64,000 nt of DNA from positions 1-64,000 of the forward strand of contig CAYPKW010000001.1 in assembly GCA_964411425.1 (NCBI GenBank), in the 5' to 3' direction. The DNA is from CAYPKW01 sp964411425 (GTDB taxonomy: Bacteria > Pseudomonadota > Alphaproteobacteria > Dongiales > Dongiaceae). This document shows, in pieces, positions 61,737 to 64,000 of the stretch (within the stretch, counting starts at the first letter, position 1; the number at the start of each line of letters is the position of its first letter). The notes under the pieces were generated by a model. It was given only the letters and a program-made list of their open reading frames with translations, did no database searches and was not told the origin of the DNA. A program made the position numbers and the translations under genes.

Positions 61737-62531
61737 ATGCACAACTTCAACTATCACCGGCCGAATTCCGTGGCGGACGCGGCGAAGCTGCTGTCCGGCG
61801 CCAAGGACGGCAAGCTGATGGCCGGCGGCATGACGCTGATTCCCACCTTGAAGCTGCGGCTCGCCTCGCCCTCGGATGTGATCGATCTCGCCGGGGTGGC
61901 CGAGTTGAGGGGCATCAAGGCCGAGGGCGGCGGCATTACCGTCGGCGCCGGTACCACCCACGCCGAGGTCGCCCATTCGGCCGAGGTGAAGCGGACGATC
62001 CCGGCCTTGGCGGCGGTGGCCGAGAGCATCGGCGACCCGCAAGTGCGCCACCGCGGCACCATCGGCGGCTCGATCGCCAACGCCGATCCGGCGGCGGACT
62101 ATCCGGCCGCCATCGTCGGCCTCGACGCCACGATCGTCACCAACAAGCGCAGGATCAAGGCCGACGAATTCTTCAAGGGCATGTTCGAAACGGCGCTTCA
62201 AGACGGCGAGATCGTCACCGCCGTGAGCTTCCCTAAGCCGGAGAAGGCGGCCTACGCCAAGTTCCCCTCGCCCGCCTCGCGCTACGCCATGGTGGGGGTC
62301 ATGGTGGCGAAGACCGGCGGCGGCGTGCGCGTCGCCGTCACCGGCGCCGGGCCGTCGGTGTTCCGCGTCAAGGAGATGGAGCAGGCGCTCACCAGGACCT
62401 TCTCGCCCGCCGCCGTCAAGGGCATCAAGGTGCCCGCCACGAACCTCAACAGCGACATCCACGGCAGCGCCGAGTATCGCGCCCACCTGGTCTCCGTCAT
62501 GGCCGGGCGCGCCGTCGCCGCCTGCGGCTGA
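61737..62531 (+). CDS. coxM: CoxM-type FAD subunit of a molybdenum hydroxylase
   Basis: FAD-binding medium subunit of 264 residues. The two FAD motifs are AGGMTLIPTLKLRLA near residue 29 and TIGGSIANADPAADYPAAIV near 111. It completes the S-L-M complex in the order found in form II clusters. GGGAGG is seven bases before the ATG at 61737. A strong intrinsic terminator follows 22 bp after the stop. Confidence 0.95.
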   Translation: MHNFNYHRPNSVADAAKLLSGAKDGKLMAGGMTLIPTLKLRLASPSDVIDLAGVAELRGIKAEGGGITVGAGTTHAEVAHSAEVKRTIPALAAVAESIGDPQVRHRGTIGGSIANADPAADYPAAIVGLDATIVTNKRRIKADEFFKGMFETALQDGEIVTAVSFPKPEKAAYAKFPSPASRYAMVGVMVAKTGGGVRVAVTGAGPSVFRVKEMEQALTRTFSPAAVKGIKVPATNLNSDIHGSAEYRAHLVSVMAGRAVAACG

Positions 62532-62552
62532 ACGGCGCCTATCGAACGTTGT

Positions 62553-62587
62553 CGGCGGGGGGCCCTCGGTCCCCCGCCGTTTCTTTT
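62553..62587 (+). terminator. Intrinsic terminator of the cox operon
   Basis: A perfect 9-bp stem (CGGCGGGGG at 62553-62561 with CCCCCGCCG at 62571-62579), extended by one wobble pair, with a 7-nt loop, followed by TTTCTTTT. It is the cleanest rho-independent terminator seen in the window and lies just after coxM. Confidence 0.85.
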
Positions 62588-62649
62588 GGCGCCGGGCGAA
62601 CGGCTCATTGGGGCTGGCCGGAGCGGTCTCCATCGGTCAAGTTGACGCC

Positions 62650-64000
62650 ATGGCCCGATCCCGCCGCAGACTGGGGTTCGCGCTAGCCGGGCTTGTCGCG
62701 GCGGCACTGGTCGCGCTGTGGCTGGCACTCCCCTCGCTCGCCGGCGCCGTGCTGCGCCATCGGCTCGCAGCACTGGGCATTCCGGCGCCGCAGCTTCGCG
62801 TCGTCGAACTGGGTCTAGGCCACGCGCGCATCGAGGGGCTGGCACTAGGGTCGGGTGGCGAACTAAGGGCCAGCGCGGTCGTCGCCGCCTACAGCCTCGC
62901 CGAGCGCCGCGTCGAGCGTCTTGCCATCGACGGCCTCGCGATCTCGGCCCGCCTCGACGGCGGCCGCGTCTCCCTCGGCAGCCTCGATGCGGCGATCGAC
63001 GCCCTCATGGCGAGCGACGCCGGCGGCGCGCAGCCCACGATCTCGCTCAGCGGCGCCCGCCTCGCGCTCATCACCCCGCTCGGCGCCGTTGAGATGCCCT
63101 TCGAAGGCGAGATCGGGCCGCGGCCCGGCGGCCTCGCGGGCACGCTCGAGGTCTCCGACGGCCGCATCGCGTTCGGCGCCGCGGCATCGGGCTTCGCGGG
63201 TTCGCTGCAATTCGCGACCGTGCCGCATGGCTGGCCGCGTCTGACGGCTCGATTCGATCTCGCCGGCGCCGATCTGGCCGGCGCGCGGTTCGCCGCGGGC
63301 AGGCTCGCGCTCGAGGTTGCGGCGTCGCGCGCCACCGCCCAACTCGAACTCGCCGAGCCCAACATGAGCTTCCGGCTCGACGTTTCCATCGACGGGCTCG
63401 ACGCGGCGCCGAGGCTGACGGCCAGCGCCGCGGTGGACGCGGCGGCGGCGGCCGCGCTGTGGCCGTGGCTCGGTCTGCCGCGGCCGACGGACGGGCGTCT
63501 CCGGGTGAGCGCGGCGGCAGCCGGCGGCATGGAGGGGGCGGCCCAACTGCGCCGGCCCACGCTGGCGGACATGGCGGCGGTCGAGCTTGCCGGCGCCGTC
63601 TCCTTCGACGCCGAGGCGCTCGTTTGGCCGGGACTGGCGAGCGGCATCGCGGCTTCCGGCGGTTTCGACTACGAGATTGCCGAAGGACGGCTCGCTGTCG
63701 CCGCGCGCAGCGACATCGTCCTAGAGGGAACACCGGACTCCACGGTCCTGGAATACCTTCCGGCAACGATCGCAGGCCAACTCGCCGGCGCCTGGAGTCT
63801 ATCGTTGGCAGCGCCGCTGTCGCTGTCCGCCGGCTTAGACCGGGATTTTGCCGGCGACCTGCCGTTCTCGCTCGCGACGGCGGGCGGGGTCAGGCTCGAC
63901 GGCCGGGCCGCGCTGGCGGGCAAACCCGAGCGCTTCGAGGGCACGCTCGGTGCCGAGCTTGCGCTGTCGCGGATCGCCGGCATTGGCGCCGACGACGTGT
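62650..64000 (+). CDS. AsmA/YdbH-like envelope protein (5' part)
   Basis: The N-terminal 450 residues of a long protein that runs off the window. It begins with a signal anchor (RRRLGFALAGLVAAALVALW) and continues as a long extracytoplasmic region of repeating short beta strands rich in Ala, Gly, Leu and Asp (ERRVERLAIDGLAISARLDG). This is the style of AsmA-like proteins such as YdbH and TamB, which form hydrophobic grooves for phospholipid transfer to the outer membrane. The ATG at 62650 is the only good start after the terminator. Assignment to YdbH in particular is tentative. Confidence 0.65.
   Translation, partial: MARSRRRLGFALAGLVAAALVALWLALPSLAGAVLRHRLAALGIPAPQLRVVELGLGHARIEGLALGSGGELRASAVVAAYSLAERRVERLAIDGLAISARLDGGRVSLGSLDAAIDALMASDAGGAQPTISLSGARLALITPLGAVEMPFEGEIGPRPGGLAGTLEVSDGRIAFGAAASGFAGSLQFATVPHGWPRLTARFDLAGADLAGARFAAGRLALEVAASRATAQLELAEPNMSFRLDVSIDGLDAAPRLTASAAVDAAAAAALWPWLGLPRPTDGRLRVSAAAAGGMEGAAQLRRPTLADMAAVELAGAVSFDAEALVWPGLASGIAASGGFDYEIAEGRLAVAARSDIVLEGTPDSTVLEYLPATIAGQLAGAWSLSLAAPLSLSAGLDRDFAGDLPFSLATAGGVRLDGRAALAGKPERFEGTLGAELALSRIAGIGADDV

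Overview
This is about 64 kb of a high-GC chromosome from an alphaproteobacterium, most likely in or near the Rhodospirillales. The placement rests on gene content read from the translations: a ChvG/ChvI-type two-component pair, an AapJQMP general amino-acid ABC transporter, a Caulobacter-type cpaABCDEF-tadBC pilus locus, an NDUFS4-type complex I accessory subunit, and a TTAA-N7-TTAA CtrA-like box. I see no phage, insertion sequence or CRISPR array. Most genes sit in tight operons with ATGA or TAATG junctions.

Layout. (1) 0.1-2.9 kb: a minus-strand operon of a small lipoprotein, a ChvI-like regulator and a ChvG-like kinase, with a CtrA-like box upstream. (2) 3.1-13.8 kb: a catabolic island with a dienoyl-CoA-reductase-like SDR, two acyl-CoA dehydrogenases, a BetI-like TetR regulator with palindromes in its divergent promoter, two Rieske oxygenase alpha subunits, an MFS transporter, a trimethylamine-dehydrogenase-like flavoprotein and a pirin. 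The mix suggests oxidation of a methylated amine or betaine plus acyl-CoA chemistry, but the substrate is unknown. (3) 13.8-22.8 kb: an APC permease and a complete peptide-type ABC transporter, divergent from an internally deleted Nudix remnant and an M81 (MlrC-like) metallopeptidase.

(4) 22.8-30.2 kb: a lipoprotein serine protease with an RcsF-like four-cysteine domain, then a tightly coupled operon of cysteine synthase, AlaX tRNA-editing protein, 3-mercaptopyruvate sulfurtransferase, a double GNAT protein and a three-subunit HcnABC/opine-oxidase-like dehydrogenase whose middle subunit is frameshifted. (5) 30.2-34.4 kb: aapJQMP, convergent with that operon. (6) 34.6-37.6 kb: a short ORF, hisI and modABC.

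(7) 37.7-50.1 kb: the Tad pilus region, with four minus-strand minor-pilin-like genes (TadE/TadG) facing the plus-strand cpaA-cpaB-cpaC-cpaD-cpaE-cpaF-tadB-tadC machine. One TadE-like protein carries about 160 residues of almost pure Gly/Asp/Glu/Asn repeat, and the first TadE gene has a promoter placed so that its mRNA may be leaderless. No Flp major pilin gene was found here. (8) 50.1-56.6 kb: tRNA-Arg, an NDUFS4-like gene, tRNA-Pro, a GT87-like membrane protein, a pentapeptide-repeat protein, an O-methyltransferase, small secreted proteins and a CBS protein. (9) 56.6-62.6 kb: an SLC13/ArsB-type transporter, CoxG, a DUF1902-like protein and a form II CoxS-CoxL-CoxM molybdenum hydroxylase, closed by a strong terminator. 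(10) 62.65 kb to the end: the start of an AsmA/YdbH-like protein.

The most unusual items are the RcsF-like/protease fusion, the acidic TadE protein, the amine-oxidation island with its altered TMADH-type active site, and the sulfur amino acid/HcnABC-like operon. All assignments come from reading translations against remembered family features; no database search was run.
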